This document shows, piece by piece, positions 18,732 through 28,394 of a DNA stretch of 64,000 bases (its first letter is position 1; the number at the start of each line of letters is the position of its first letter). The position numbers were made by a program, and so were the translations under genes. The stretch is from Sulfobacillus sp. (GTDB lineage Bacteria > Bacillota > Sulfobacillia > Sulfobacillales > Sulfobacillaceae), in assembly GCA_027343695.1 (NCBI GenBank), contig DAHWKJ010000070.1, positions 1-64,000 of the forward strand, written 5' to 3'. The notes under the pieces are model-generated. The model saw only the letters and a list, made by a program, of their open reading frames with translations, was not told where the DNA came from and made no database searches.

Positions 18732-20426
18732 TTGTCTATCCAGACAATCTTGACGTGGGCTGTCGTCATTGCCGTATTTCTTGTGACGCTCAAACCATTG
18801 GGGACCTATATCGTTCGGGTGTTTACGTTTCAGCCCACCATTTTAGATAGACCCCTAAAGCCTATCGAAAACTTTATCTTTCGCGTGATCGGTGTGGACC
18901 GCGAAAGCGACATGTCTGCCAAAGAATACAGCCTTGCGTTGATTTTAACGAACTTCGCATGGGCGGTAGGGGCTTATATTCTCTTGCGCTTACAGGGACA
19001 ACTGCCCTTTAATCCGCAGCATTTTGGGGCGGTAAATCCCCAGTTAGCATTTAACACCGCGACCAGTTTTACTACCAACACCAACTGGCAAGCCTACTCG
19101 GGGGAAAACACGATGTCTTACTTCTCCCAGTTTGCGGTGTTGTCGTATTTGCAATTTGTGACCCCGGCTACCGGAGGTGCCGCCGGGATTGCCTTTTTGC
19201 GAACGTTATCCGGCCGTAAATTGGGTAACTTCTTTGTGGACCTGACGCTAATGACCACGCGCCTTTTATTACCGTTGTCGATTATCGTGACGTTAATCTT
19301 AGTGGCCCAAGGAATCCCGGAAGCCTTAAGCCCGTATCTACACGTCCACAGCATTGTGGGTCAAACCCAAGTGGTACCACGAGGCCCCATCGCCTCATGG
19401 GAAGCCATCGAACATCTCGGACAAAATGGCGGTGGCTATACCAACGCGAACAGTGCCAACCCCTTGGAAAGTCCAACAGCGATCACCAACGTGGTGCTCT
19501 CCATTGCGATGGGTCTTTTGCCCGTAGCATTCTTCTATGCCTTTGGGGTGATTACTGGACGTCGCCGCCTTGGCTGGACTTTAATCGGGGTCGCCGGCGT
19601 CTTATACCTCGTAATGCTGGCCTTGCTGTATTTCCCGGAAGCTGCCGGAAACCCCATCATTAATGCCATTGGGCTTCACACCCATGCCAACATGGTAGGG
19701 AAAGAAACACGGTTTGGGGTGGGTGGGACTTCCATCTTCGAGACCTCGACCATGGCCTTTACTACGGGCTCCGTAGCCAGTGCCCACGATAGCTTCTTAC
19801 CTATCTCTTCCATCGCATTTTATCTGGCGATGTTCCTGAACATGGTGTTTGGCGGTAAGGGCGTTGGGCTGCTCAACATGCTCATGTTTGTCATCATTAC
19901 CGTGTTCTTGATTGGTCTCATGGTCGGACGCACACCCGAATTTCTGGGCAAGAAGATTGAAGCGAAAGAGGTCTCTTTGGCTTCAGTAGCATTCCTGATC
20001 CATCCTCTCCTGATTCTTGCTGGGACGGCACTGGCGGTGGCCACGCCGGCTGGTATGGCCGGGGTCTTTAACCCCGGACCGCATGGGCTCTCGGAGATTA
20101 TCTACGGCTTTACCTCGGGCGCTGCAAATAACGGGTCCGCATTTGGTGGACTCGGTGCCGCATTGCCATTCTACGAAATAGCGATCGGGATTGTGATGGT
20201 GATTGGCCGTTACGGTTCGATTATTGCCATGCTGTTTATCGGACAGTCGTTGTTGCAGAAAAAAGCGGTTCCGGAGTCAGCCGGTACAATGCATACCGAC
20301 ACCGTGCTGTTTGGCGGCGTACTCTTGGGATCCATTGTGATCTTAAACGCCTTAACGTTCTTCCCCATCATGGCACTCGGCCCAATCGCTGAGCAGTACC
20401 TAATGATGGCGCATCATCTCTTTTAG
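18732..20426 (+). CDS. kdpA: KdpA, K+-binding channel-like subunit
   Basis: 564 residues with about ten membrane helices. The four selectivity loops are visible, for example NTATSFTTNTNWQAYSGE and QNGGGYTNANSANPLESPT. KdpA is the K+ pathway of the KdpFABC pump. The TTG at 18732 is chosen because GGAGGG lies six bases before it and the protein then begins LSIQTILTW. Confidence 0.96.
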   Translation: MSIQTILTWAVVIAVFLVTLKPLGTYIVRVFTFQPTILDRPLKPIENFIFRVIGVDRESDMSAKEYSLALILTNFAWAVGAYILLRLQGQLPFNPQHFGAVNPQLAFNTATSFTTNTNWQAYSGENTMSYFSQFAVLSYLQFVTPATGGAAGIAFLRTLSGRKLGNFFVDLTLMTTRLLLPLSIIVTLILVAQGIPEALSPYLHVHSIVGQTQVVPRGPIASWEAIEHLGQNGGGYTNANSANPLESPTAITNVVLSIAMGLLPVAFFYAFGVITGRRRLGWTLIGVAGVLYLVMLALLYFPEAAGNPIINAIGLHTHANMVGKETRFGVGGTSIFETSTMAFTTGSVASAHDSFLPISSIAFYLAMFLNMVFGGKGVGLLNMLMFVIITVFLIGLMVGRTPEFLGKKIEAKEVSLASVAFLIHPLLILAGTALAVATPAGMAGVFNPGPHGLSEIIYGFTSGAANNGSAFGGLGAALPFYEIAIGIVMVIGRYGSIIAMLFIGQSLLQKKAVPESAGTMHTDTVLFGGVLLGSIVILNALTFFPIMALGPIAEQYLMMAHHLF

Positions 20427-20475
20427 TGGCCGGGGCACTGGATACTAAAAAATTTGTTCAAAGGAGCCTCTAGGA

Positions 20476-22488
20476 ATGGCTGTAGGAGAAATACCGGCAC
20501 AACACAACTATAGCGGGGAGATTCTCAAGGCAACGTTTTCCAAGCTCAATCCGCGAGAAATGTTGCACAATCCAGTGATGTTTGTGGTCGAAGTCGGTAC
20601 GGTGGTGGTCGCTTGGCTCGCCATTGTGGCCAAGACCGCTTCCGCACAGAACTACGACTGGCTCGTCACCGTGATCTTATTTGTAACGCTGTTGTTTGCC
20701 ACGTTCGCCGAAGCGTATGCCGAAGCCCGTGGTCGAGCGCAAGCAGATTTCTTGCGCCGCACGAAATCATCGACACGCGCACGCCTACTACAAAAGGACG
20801 GCTCCACCATCATGGTGGAATCCTCGGAACTCGTGAAGGGCGCGCATATTGTGGTAGAAGCCGGCGATACCCTACCGGGCGATGGCATGGTCATTGAGGG
20901 CGTGGGCTCGGTCGACGAATCGGCCATCACCGGTGAATCGGCCCCTGTCGTGAAATCCAAAGAGGATGCGGTCACCGGGGGCACAGTTCTTCTCTCCGAC
21001 CGATTGGTCGTAGAGATTACGGTGAATCCTGGGGAAACCTTCCTGGACCGCATGATTGCCTTGGTGGAAGGAGCGTCGCGTCAAAAGACCCCCAACGAAA
21101 TCTCCCTTTCGGCTTTACTTGGGGTGTTAACGCTGATCTTCGTCCTGGTGGTTGTTACCCTGGTGCCCATTGCCAGCTACTTTGGCCCGCACGCCACCAA
21201 CACCACCACCATGGTGGCCCTGTTGGTGTGTCTCATTCCGACCACCATCGGCGCCCTCTTATCGGCCATTGGGATCGCCGGAATGAACCGCGTCTCTTTG
21301 CACAACGTGGTCGCCAAAAGCGGTCGGTCGGTGGAAGCGGCCGGAGACATCGATACCATCATCCTCGATAAAACAGGAACCATTACCATCGGCAATCGGA
21401 TGGCAACAGAATTTCTTCCGGTACCTGGGGTCAGCTTAGAGACGTTAGCCGAAGCCGCCCTCATCTCTTCTTTAGCCGATACCACCCCCGAAGGGCGCTC
21501 CGTGGTGGAATTAGCCCAAAAGGTGTTGAAAATGCCGGAGCTTCCTGAATACGAGGGAGAGCCGATACCATTTTCGGCCACCACGCGGATGAGCGGCATT
21601 GACTTACAAGATGGCAGAAAGGTCCGCAAAGGTGCCGTCAGTGCGATTTCTGCTATTACCGAAAACACTCCTAAAGAATTGCAGGAACAAGCGGATATGG
21701 TGGCGCGCGATGGAGGAACACCCTTGGGCGTGGAAATCGACGGCAAGGCACTCGGTATCATCCGCTTGAAAGACATCGTGAAAACCGGCTTGAAAGAACG
21801 CTTTGCCGAATTTCGCGCCATGGGGATCCGGACCGTAATGGCGACCGGAGACAATCGTATCACGGCCAGTGTCATCGCGGCAGAGGCAGGTGTCGATGAC
21901 TTTATTGCCGAGGCCAAACCCGAAGACAAAATCGAGCTCATCAAAAAAGAGCAGGCCGAGGGCAAATTGGTGGCGATGACCGGTGACGGTACTAACGACG
22001 CCCCCGCGCTCGCTCAAGCCGACGTGGGTCTTGCCATGAATAGCGGAACCATGGCCGCCAAAGAGGCCGGGAACATGATTGACCTCGAGTCTAATCCCAC
22101 CAAACTTCTTGAAGTGGTGATGGTCGGTAAACAGCTCTTAATTACTCGGGGCTCGCTCACCACATTTTCCATCGCCAACGACGTGGCGAAATACTTCGCC
22201 ATTATCCCTGCCATGTTTGCCGCGGTACCCGCATTACATGTCTTGGGTGCGTTGAACATCATGCAGTTAAAGACGCCCCACGGGGCCATCTTGTCGGCTC
22301 TAATCTTCAACGCGTTGATTATTCCGGCGTTGATCCCGTTCGCGATTCGCGGGGTGAAGTACCGCGCGGAGAGCGCGGACAAGATGCTCGGACGCAACAT
22401 CTTCAATTGGGGTGTCTTAGGTGTCATCATCCCGTTCATTGGAATTTGGGGTATCGACCGGATACTCGGCCTGTTTGGTTTGGCGTAA
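20476..22488 (+). CDS. kdpB: KdpB, P-type ATPase subunit
   Basis: 670 residues. It has the actuator motif DESAITGESAPV, the phosphorylation motif DKTGTITIGN (Asp near residue 298) and the hinge MTGDGTNDAPALAQADVG. Membrane helices lie at both ends. It couples ATP hydrolysis to K+ uptake with KdpA. AAGGAG lies before the ATG. Confidence 0.97.
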   Translation: MAVGEIPAQHNYSGEILKATFSKLNPREMLHNPVMFVVEVGTVVVAWLAIVAKTASAQNYDWLVTVILFVTLLFATFAEAYAEARGRAQADFLRRTKSSTRARLLQKDGSTIMVESSELVKGAHIVVEAGDTLPGDGMVIEGVGSVDESAITGESAPVVKSKEDAVTGGTVLLSDRLVVEITVNPGETFLDRMIALVEGASRQKTPNEISLSALLGVLTLIFVLVVVTLVPIASYFGPHATNTTTMVALLVCLIPTTIGALLSAIGIAGMNRVSLHNVVAKSGRSVEAAGDIDTIILDKTGTITIGNRMATEFLPVPGVSLETLAEAALISSLADTTPEGRSVVELAQKVLKMPELPEYEGEPIPFSATTRMSGIDLQDGRKVRKGAVSAISAITENTPKELQEQADMVARDGGTPLGVEIDGKALGIIRLKDIVKTGLKERFAEFRAMGIRTVMATGDNRITASVIAAEAGVDDFIAEAKPEDKIELIKKEQAEGKLVAMTGDGTNDAPALAQADVGLAMNSGTMAAKEAGNMIDLESNPTKLLEVVMVGKQLLITRGSLTTFSIANDVAKYFAIIPAMFAAVPALHVLGALNIMQLKTPHGAILSALIFNALIIPALIPFAIRGVKYRAESADKMLGRNIFNWGVLGVIIPFIGIWGIDRILGLFGLA

Positions 22489-22506
22489 GGGAAGGAGGAG
22501 AACGAT

Positions 22507-23082
22507 ATGAAGGTTTTACGCGCAGTGATCGGAGTGAGTGTGGGTCTTTGGATACTAGTCGGGCTCGCCTATCCCTTAGCTATGACGGGAATTAGTCAAA
22601 TCCTCTTCCCGTATCAGGCCAACGGCAGCCAGATTAAGCTCAACGGTAAGGTGGTGGCGTCGGCCCACGTCGGTCAGTACTTTGACCAGGCACAATATTT
22701 TTGGGGTCGCCCGTCGGCCACGACTCCCCCTTATAACCCGATGGCTTCGACCCCCAGCAACTTGGGTCCGACCAACAAGCTCTTGATCCAGCACATTAAA
22801 GCACGGGTTGCGTTGCTACTCAAAACCACTCCTGGCTTGACCGTAAATCAGATTCCCGCCAGCATGGTGGAAAGCTCAGGATCTGGTTTGGATCCAGACA
22901 TTACGGTGCAATCCGCTTTGATCCAAATCCCTCGCATCGCCAAGGCTACCGGGATTAGCCGCAACACCTTAACTCACCTGGTGAATCAGCACATTATCGG
23001 CCCGCAACTCGGCATCTTCGGCCGGTCTCATGTGAACGTGGTCGACCTCAATCTGGCGGTGTTTAAGCTCTTACATCCTTAA
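22507..23082 (+). CDS. kdpC: KdpC subunit of the K+ ATPase
   Basis: 191 residues: one N-terminal membrane helix (about 8-30) and an extracytoplasmic domain with the family motifs YFWGRPSA, SGSGLDPDITV and VNVVDLNLAVFKL. It has a structural role in the Kdp complex. It lies 18 bases after kdpB with GGAGGAG upstream. A strong hairpin follows, separating it from the kdpD kinase gene. Confidence 0.95.
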   Translation: MKVLRAVIGVSVGLWILVGLAYPLAMTGISQILFPYQANGSQIKLNGKVVASAHVGQYFDQAQYFWGRPSATTPPYNPMASTPSNLGPTNKLLIQHIKARVALLLKTTPGLTVNQIPASMVESSGSGLDPDITVQSALIQIPRIAKATGISRNTLTHLVNQHIIGPQLGIFGRSHVNVVDLNLAVFKLLHP

Positions 23083-23100
23083 CAATCGATTGCAACCGGC

Positions 23101-23134
23101 AAAGCGGGCCTCTGGCAACCAAGAGGCCCGCTTT
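23101..23134 (+). terminator. hairpin after kdpC
   Basis: AAAGCGGGCCTCT and AGAGGCCCGCTTT form a perfect 13-bp stem with an 8-base loop. The T-run is only the TTT at the stem base plus GGTT, so partial readthrough into the kinase gene is possible. Confidence 0.75.
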
Positions 23135-23293
23135 GGTTCGATATTCGCCCCAAAGACATGGTACACTGCTTGGCAAGACCCCTATATCTAGTCGCCCAAG
23201 GGAGGGCCCCAAATCGGATCGATAAAATATAGACCCCTCGAATTCAAGCGGAGAAGCCGTAACAAGTCTCGCACTTACACCCCGAAATGGCGC

Positions 23294-24859
23294 GTGGTGC
23301 AATCTCACTTAATGCCTTGGGTGGCCGTTACCACACCGACCGGCCCCGGCTCAAGTCTCGAGGTGCGCGCCTTTGTCGCTGCGACTCTCTTGGTCGGACT
23401 CCTCACTATCATTATGTGGGAACTGCGTCACATTTTCTTAATCGTCAATATTGCCCTTTTGTATCTGCTTCCCGTTTTAACCATTGCCCTGCGGTGGGGC
23501 ATTTGGCCGGCCATCTATGCTGCAGGACTCGGTGTGTTGGCCTTTGATTATTTTTTTGTTCCCCCAGTTCTTAGCTACACCGTCGCGGATTTTCGCTATC
23601 TCATATCTTTTGCGGTGTTCTTGGCCGTGGCCGCATTGACCGCCAGTCTGGCCGGAACCTTACGCCGGCAGACTCACGATGCCTTACGCCGTGAATCTCT
23701 CACCTCATCCCTCTATGAATTGAGCCGGCAAATGGCCGCCGTACGGGATCTCGAGACATTATTGGATGAAGTTGCCCAACATGTATCCCGTACCTTCGCA
23801 ACCCCAGTCCCGGTCATGATTGCGTTGCCCGATGCCCATGACCAATTGCGGATTGCCGCGAGAACCCCGGTGATCGATCCTGGCTACCGGGTCAATGCCA
23901 ATGTGTTGGATTGGGTCTATCATCACGGGGAGCAAGCCGGCTTTGGTGAAAACAAAAATACAGAGCTGCTTTATATTCCCCTCAAAACGGAAGACAAGGT
24001 GCACGGGGTTATGTGTATCGGCGAATATGGTCTCGGAACCGTGTTTAATCCAGAACAATTGCGCGTCGTGGAGGCTCTAGCCGGTGTAGCTGCGGTGTCC
24101 ATTGCTCGCATTCATTATGAGGAAGAAGCGAAACTGTCCCACTTGATGGCTGAATCTGAACGACTTCGCACGGCGCTGTTAGACTCGATTTCCCACGAGT
24201 TAAGAACTCCCCTAGCCACCATCATCGGATCCGTGACAGGTCTCCTCGAAGGCATGGATGTCCTGACTCTCCTGGATCAACGGGAGCTCTTAGTGACCAT
24301 TCGAGAGGGTTCCATGCGGATGAATCGACTAATCACCAACTTATTGGGTATGGTTCGGCTAGAAAGTGGCATGCTGCGTTTGAATCGACAATCCAACGAC
24401 ATGGCTGACATGATTGGCGTCGCCCTGCGTCAAGTCCAGGATGCGCTCGCCCGGCGTCGCGTCGCGGTCAATATCCCCGACGATCTTCCTCCCATTAAGG
24501 TCGATGATGTATTAATCGATCAGGTGCTCACCAATCTCCTGAGCAATGCGATCAAATATTCTCCAGACGGCAGTACCATTCGCATCGATGTCACATTTTC
24601 TGAGAGCACCATGACAGTGTCCCTACAGGATGAGGGAATCGGCATTCAGCCGCTGGAAGCCGAACGCCTGTTCGAGAAGTTTTACCGGTCACCAACGGCT
24701 CAACATATTCCCGGAACCGGATTAGGGCTGGCGATTTGTAAAGGGATTATCCTCGCCCATGGAGGCACAATTAGTGCGAGACGGGGCAGTCCTCGTGGCA
24801 CCGTCATGACCATTGAATTACCTTTGGAACACATACTCATAAAGGAGCAGGAATCATGA
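23294..24859 (+). CDS. kdpD: KdpD C-terminal membrane histidine kinase (split KdpD)
   Basis: 521 residues. Four membrane helices of the DUF4118 type (about 25-125) are followed by a GAF-like domain (150-275). The HisKA domain has the phospho-acceptor in DSISHELRTPLATI (about residue 300). The ATPase domain has NLLSNAIKYSPDG, DEGIGI and GTGLGLAICKG. It lacks the N-terminal KdpD/USP module, encoded separately at 17081-18229. No clear ribosome site precedes the GTG at 23294; ATG 23312 is an alternative. It is coupled to kdpE by an ATGA overlap. Confidence 0.92.
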   Translation: MVQSHLMPWVAVTTPTGPGSSLEVRAFVAATLLVGLLTIIMWELRHIFLIVNIALLYLLPVLTIALRWGIWPAIYAAGLGVLAFDYFFVPPVLSYTVADFRYLISFAVFLAVAALTASLAGTLRRQTHDALRRESLTSSLYELSRQMAAVRDLETLLDEVAQHVSRTFATPVPVMIALPDAHDQLRIAARTPVIDPGYRVNANVLDWVYHHGEQAGFGENKNTELLYIPLKTEDKVHGVMCIGEYGLGTVFNPEQLRVVEALAGVAAVSIARIHYEEEAKLSHLMAESERLRTALLDSISHELRTPLATIIGSVTGLLEGMDVLTLLDQRELLVTIREGSMRMNRLITNLLGMVRLESGMLRLNRQSNDMADMIGVALRQVQDALARRRVAVNIPDDLPPIKVDDVLIDQVLTNLLSNAIKYSPDGSTIRIDVTFSESTMTVSLQDEGIGIQPLEAERLFEKFYRSPTAQHIPGTGLGLAICKGIILAHGGTISARRGSPRGTVMTIELPLEHILIKEQES

Positions 24860-25548
24860 TCGGAGCTAGAATTCTTATCGTGGACGACGAATCCCAAATT
24901 CGAAAACTCCTGACCGTCACCTTACAGGCACATGGGTATGCAACGGACGAAGCCTCCAACGGGCACGAGGGACTAGTGATGGCCGAGCAACTGCGACCCG
25001 ATCTCATTATATTAGACTTGAGCCTACCGGACATGAAGGGCACCAGCGTGTTAAGCCAGATTCGAAGCTGGTCTAACGTCCCAGTCGTCATTCTTACGGT
25101 CCATGATGATGAAACTGACAAAGTGTTTGCATTAGACCACGGTGCCGATGACTATATAACCAAGCCCTTTAGCATGGGCGAATTGATGGCACGCGTGCGC
25201 GTGGCCTTGCGTCATGTCGCCCAATCCCCCGAAGAGCCCGTGCTGACACTAGGCCATCTCAAAATCGACCTCATTCATCGTGTTGTGGAGCGGCAGGGAG
25301 AAACCGTCAAACTGACCCCGATCGAATACGACCTTTTGCGGGTCTTGGCGCTCAGCGCCGGACGCGTGATGACCCATCGACAATTACTCCGCCAAGTCTG
25401 GGGGGAGCAGAGTTATGAATCGGAAAGTCACTATTTACGCATCTACGTGGGACATCTACGAAAAAAAATCGAAGACGATCCGACGCGTCCACGTCTTATC
25501 ATCACCGAACCGGGGGTGGGTTACCGACTCCTCGCTCCCGAAAAATAA
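24856..25548 (+). CDS. kdpE: KdpE response regulator
   Basis: 230 residues, OmpR/PhoB type. The receiver domain has acidic residues DDE near the start, phospho-acceptor Asp in LIILDLSLPD and Lys in YITKPFS. The winged-helix domain runs over about 130-228 and ends TEPGVGYRL. Its ATG overlaps the kinase stop codon and AAAGGAG lies upstream. It should activate kdpFABC under K+ limitation. Confidence 0.94.
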   Translation: MIGARILIVDDESQIRKLLTVTLQAHGYATDEASNGHEGLVMAEQLRPDLIILDLSLPDMKGTSVLSQIRSWSNVPVVILTVHDDETDKVFALDHGADDYITKPFSMGELMARVRVALRHVAQSPEEPVLTLGHLKIDLIHRVVERQGETVKLTPIEYDLLRVLALSAGRVMTHRQLLRQVWGEQSYESESHYLRIYVGHLRKKIEDDPTRPRLIITEPGVGYRLLAPEK

Positions 25549-25638
25549 CGCCCTGCAGAAAGGACAATGTGGTCACTTCGACGAATGTTTCTTTCTCAAG
25601 CCGGGGATTATATGGCTCTGAAAGGATGATGAAAACCC

Positions 25639-27069
25639 ATGCCACAGTCATATGGACGCCTTATGAACAATCAAATCGGGTTTTGGCAGGTACTGTTCCA
25701 ATCAGTCTCCCAAATGGGACCCGGATTATCTGCGGTGTCCGGGCTGACCGCGGCGGCTAGCTTCGCAGCCGGAGCCATGCCACTTGGGATCCTATTAGCA
25801 TTAATTGCTTCGCTATTTGGCGCCAATACACTCATTCAGTTCTCCAAGAAAATTTCGAGCGCCGGGGGTTATTACACCTTCGTGGCGCAGGGGTCGGGAG
25901 CACGTACTGGCGTCTTCACCGGATGGATTTATCTCTTGTACCAGGGCGTTAACGCCCCCGCCATGATCTTGTTTTTTGGGTTTCTCATGCAGTCCATTCT
26001 CAACATGGGATTCAGGATGCATCTCCCGAGTTGGAGTTGGTGGCCTTTTGCCATGGTGGCCGCCCTATTTGTCTGGTACATCTCCGTAAAAGGGATCCGG
26101 CCATCACTCCAGTACTCCATGACTCTCGGTCTCATCGAGTTTGTGGTGTTCGTCATATTAGGCTTGGTCCTGATTGCTAAGGCCGGACCGCACAATTCGC
26201 TCATCCCATTTTCTCCAGGGGCCTCACCGACGGGGTGGTCCGGCATTGGCCTGGCCATGGTCTTCGGCCTCTTTTCGTTTGCTGGTTACGGTGCCGCCGC
26301 TCCTCTCGGGGAAGAGGCTAAGAATGCGAAAACCACAATAGCACGGGCCGTATTCATCGCGGTCCTCGTGGTCGGTCTTTATTATGTGTTTATTGGCTAT
26401 GCGTCCACCGTAGGCTGGGGCATTCATAAGATGGGGAGCTATGCCTCCTTACCGTTACCGTTGATGACCATGGCCCAGCATACGCTTGGCTCCTTATGGT
26501 TTTGGCTCATCGCCGTATTAGTAATTAACGGGACATTAGCCTGCATTACCGCCATCCATAACGCTCAGGTACGGGTGCTCTATGCCTTGGGCCGAGATCA
26601 GATTGTGGTACCCCATCGCATGGCAGAAACCCATGCCGTGTACCGATCGCCCCATCAGGCTATCCGGTTTCAATCCATCATCAGCATGACCATTGTCACC
26701 GTCGTGGGATTTTGGTTGGGGAGTTTTGCCGGTTTTGTGTTCCTCGGTGAACTCATGACGCTCTCCACCCTTATCGTCCATATCATGGCCAACCTCTCCT
26801 TAACTCGTTACTATCGGAAGATTGGACAGTTCCGCTGGCTGGTACATGGCGTGTTTCCCGGAATCGCAACCTTGCTCTATCTCCTGCCGATTTATTTCAC
26901 CCTGTTCCCGGTTCCCCCATTTCCAGACAATATTCCACCCTATCTCTTAATCGGATGGCTTATCGCTGGAGTTCTGTTGCTGTGGGGAATTTTTCGCAAA
27001 CATCCGGATCGAATTCGCAACGCCGGGCTGATTACCGCCGACACCGATCACGAACGCGATGCGGGTTAG
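25639..27069 (+). CDS. APC-family amino-acid permease
   Basis: 476 residues with about twelve membrane helices and the APC features GPGLSAVSG, SSAGGYYTFVAQG and FAGYGAAAPLGEEAKN. The substrate is unknown; the fold is that of amino acid/H+ symporters. It stands alone after kdpE and ends in a good terminator. Confidence 0.87.
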   Translation: MPQSYGRLMNNQIGFWQVLFQSVSQMGPGLSAVSGLTAAASFAAGAMPLGILLALIASLFGANTLIQFSKKISSAGGYYTFVAQGSGARTGVFTGWIYLLYQGVNAPAMILFFGFLMQSILNMGFRMHLPSWSWWPFAMVAALFVWYISVKGIRPSLQYSMTLGLIEFVVFVILGLVLIAKAGPHNSLIPFSPGASPTGWSGIGLAMVFGLFSFAGYGAAAPLGEEAKNAKTTIARAVFIAVLVVGLYYVFIGYASTVGWGIHKMGSYASLPLPLMTMAQHTLGSLWFWLIAVLVINGTLACITAIHNAQVRVLYALGRDQIVVPHRMAETHAVYRSPHQAIRFQSIISMTIVTVVGFWLGSFAGFVFLGELMTLSTLIVHIMANLSLTRYYRKIGQFRWLVHGVFPGIATLLYLLPIYFTLFPVPPFPDNIPPYLLIGWLIAGVLLLWGIFRKHPDRIRNAGLITADTDHERDAG

Positions 27070-27071
27070 GG

Positions 27072-27110
27072 AGAAGGACGCCAGGCGCCATCGCAAGGCG
27101 TCCTTCTTTT
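27072..27110 (+). terminator. terminator of the APC permease gene
   Basis: AGAAGGACGCC pairs perfectly with GGCGTCCTTCT (11 bp), followed by TTT. Confidence 0.88.
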
Positions 27111-27460
27111 AGTGGGGATCCAAAGTGACACGCCGTATCCTAGTCGCATCGGCTAGGGTGGGACAGGGACCGTCCCCTGCATGGGGTGGTCGCGGATAAC
27201 CTACACGCTGAGAATACCTCTGTCATTACCGTCTATCAGCCGGAGCCGATGGGATGCAAGTTTATGAACGCTCCCGACACCTAACCACCCGTACTCGCTG
27301 TAAAGCTCGCCTGTCAGGTTGAGGTGGAGGTTTCTCGAATCACTCCAATCTCCTCCCTGCAAGGCGATTTCGAGCGGCCGTCCCTCACTCTCGCATCGTT
27401 CGGCCACGCCCTGCTCCCAAGCCATGCGCCTTCGTAGCCCACCAAAATCCTGATACCCTT
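27111..27460. other. gene-free stretch with a motif shared with 45.2 kb
   Basis: No credible gene. A minus-strand frame (27201-27425, 74 codons) has no ribosome site and no recognised family. Bases 27172-27194 match 45240-45262 at 18 of 23 positions (GTCCCC, then GGGGTGGT) and both can fold back on themselves. It may be a relic of a structured element. Confidence 0.35.
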
Positions 27461-28372
27461 TTATTGTAGAAAACTGCGACTAAGTTTGGCTACGAGACTG
27501 TAGAAGGTGTCGACCATATTCCCGACGTAAAGCTTTCCCGCTTGACTCACCAACTGATAAGCATCCCACTTGTCAAAATGATACTCATGAATCAGCCACT
27601 TCACGAGTTCGCTATACGCAATCCGAGCGGCATCTTCCATAGGGCGGGCGCTTCCCACCGTCATAATCTCAGTCGGGGAGATAATCCGGGGCCAGGCAAT
27701 CGGGTGATTTTTTACCACCTCAAATGATAGCGTAATCTTGCCGGAAATCTCTAACGCCACGCCACAAGCTTCTCCCTCGCCTTGGGCCACATGACAATCT
27801 CCCGTAGAAAAATATGCGCCGTCTACATTCACTGGAAAGCATGTCGTGTTGGGTGCTTTGACGTCGGGTACATCCATATTGCCCCCATGGGTAAAGGGGG
27901 TGAGTGCCGACAACGCTTCCAAATCGGGCGCCGTGCCCATGGTTCCCATAAAGGGGTGTGGGGTAATAGAAAACCGATCCGAATACGCGAATCGCCCATC
28001 GGACTGCTTTTTGTAAATCCATACCTTTTCCGGCAGGGGATCTTGTAATGTCGCCGTCAGAGTGGTCGCAGTGAGTCCTCCGAAGTTCGGAATCTGAGCA
28101 CTGACGGCCCAATCTCGCGTCAGTTGAATATCATGAATGTGGACCATCAGCATGTCCCCAGTCTCGGCACCCTCAACATAGATGGGACCCGTCTGCGGAT
28201 TTAAGTAATGACCCGCGACCTGACTCGGCAACTCCGTTTCCGATGTCACCCGTCCCTCAAAACAATCTTCGGTGTACAGCGCCACCACTTCCCCCGGCTT
28301 CACGTGAGCAATCGGTTCGTGGTACTTACCAAAAGTGTATGGATAAGGCTTAACCGGATAAATCTCTCGCAT
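27461..28372 (-). CDS. acetamidase/formamidase family protein
   Basis: 303 residues of the FmdA/AmdA family, with the HYLNPQTGPIYVEGAETGD, CHVAQGEGEACGVALE and IISPTEIMTVGSARPMEDA blocks. Members hydrolyse short amides to ammonia and a carboxylate. The ATG at 28372 (third codon of the longest frame) has GAGGAGG nine bases upstream. It lies 22 bases after an ABC-2 permease gene, so it is probably in the same operon; an amide-release role linked to export is unclear. Confidence 0.88.
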   Translation of the reverse strand: MREIYPVKPYPYTFGKYHEPIAHVKPGEVVALYTEDCFEGRVTSETELPSQVAGHYLNPQTGPIYVEGAETGDMLMVHIHDIQLTRDWAVSAQIPNFGGLTATTLTATLQDPLPEKVWIYKKQSDGRFAYSDRFSITPHPFMGTMGTAPDLEALSALTPFTHGGNMDVPDVKAPNTTCFPVNVDGAYFSTGDCHVAQGEGEACGVALEISGKITLSFEVVKNHPIAWPRIISPTEIMTVGSARPMEDAARIAYSELVKWLIHEYHFDKWDAYQLVSQAGKLYVGNMVDTFYSLVAKLSRSFLQ

Positions 28373-28394
28373 GGACACGCGCCTCCTCTGATAT

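Noticed and set aside
27201-27425. 74-codon minus-strand frame
   Set aside because: No ribosome site or family; treated as chance within a gene-free region.
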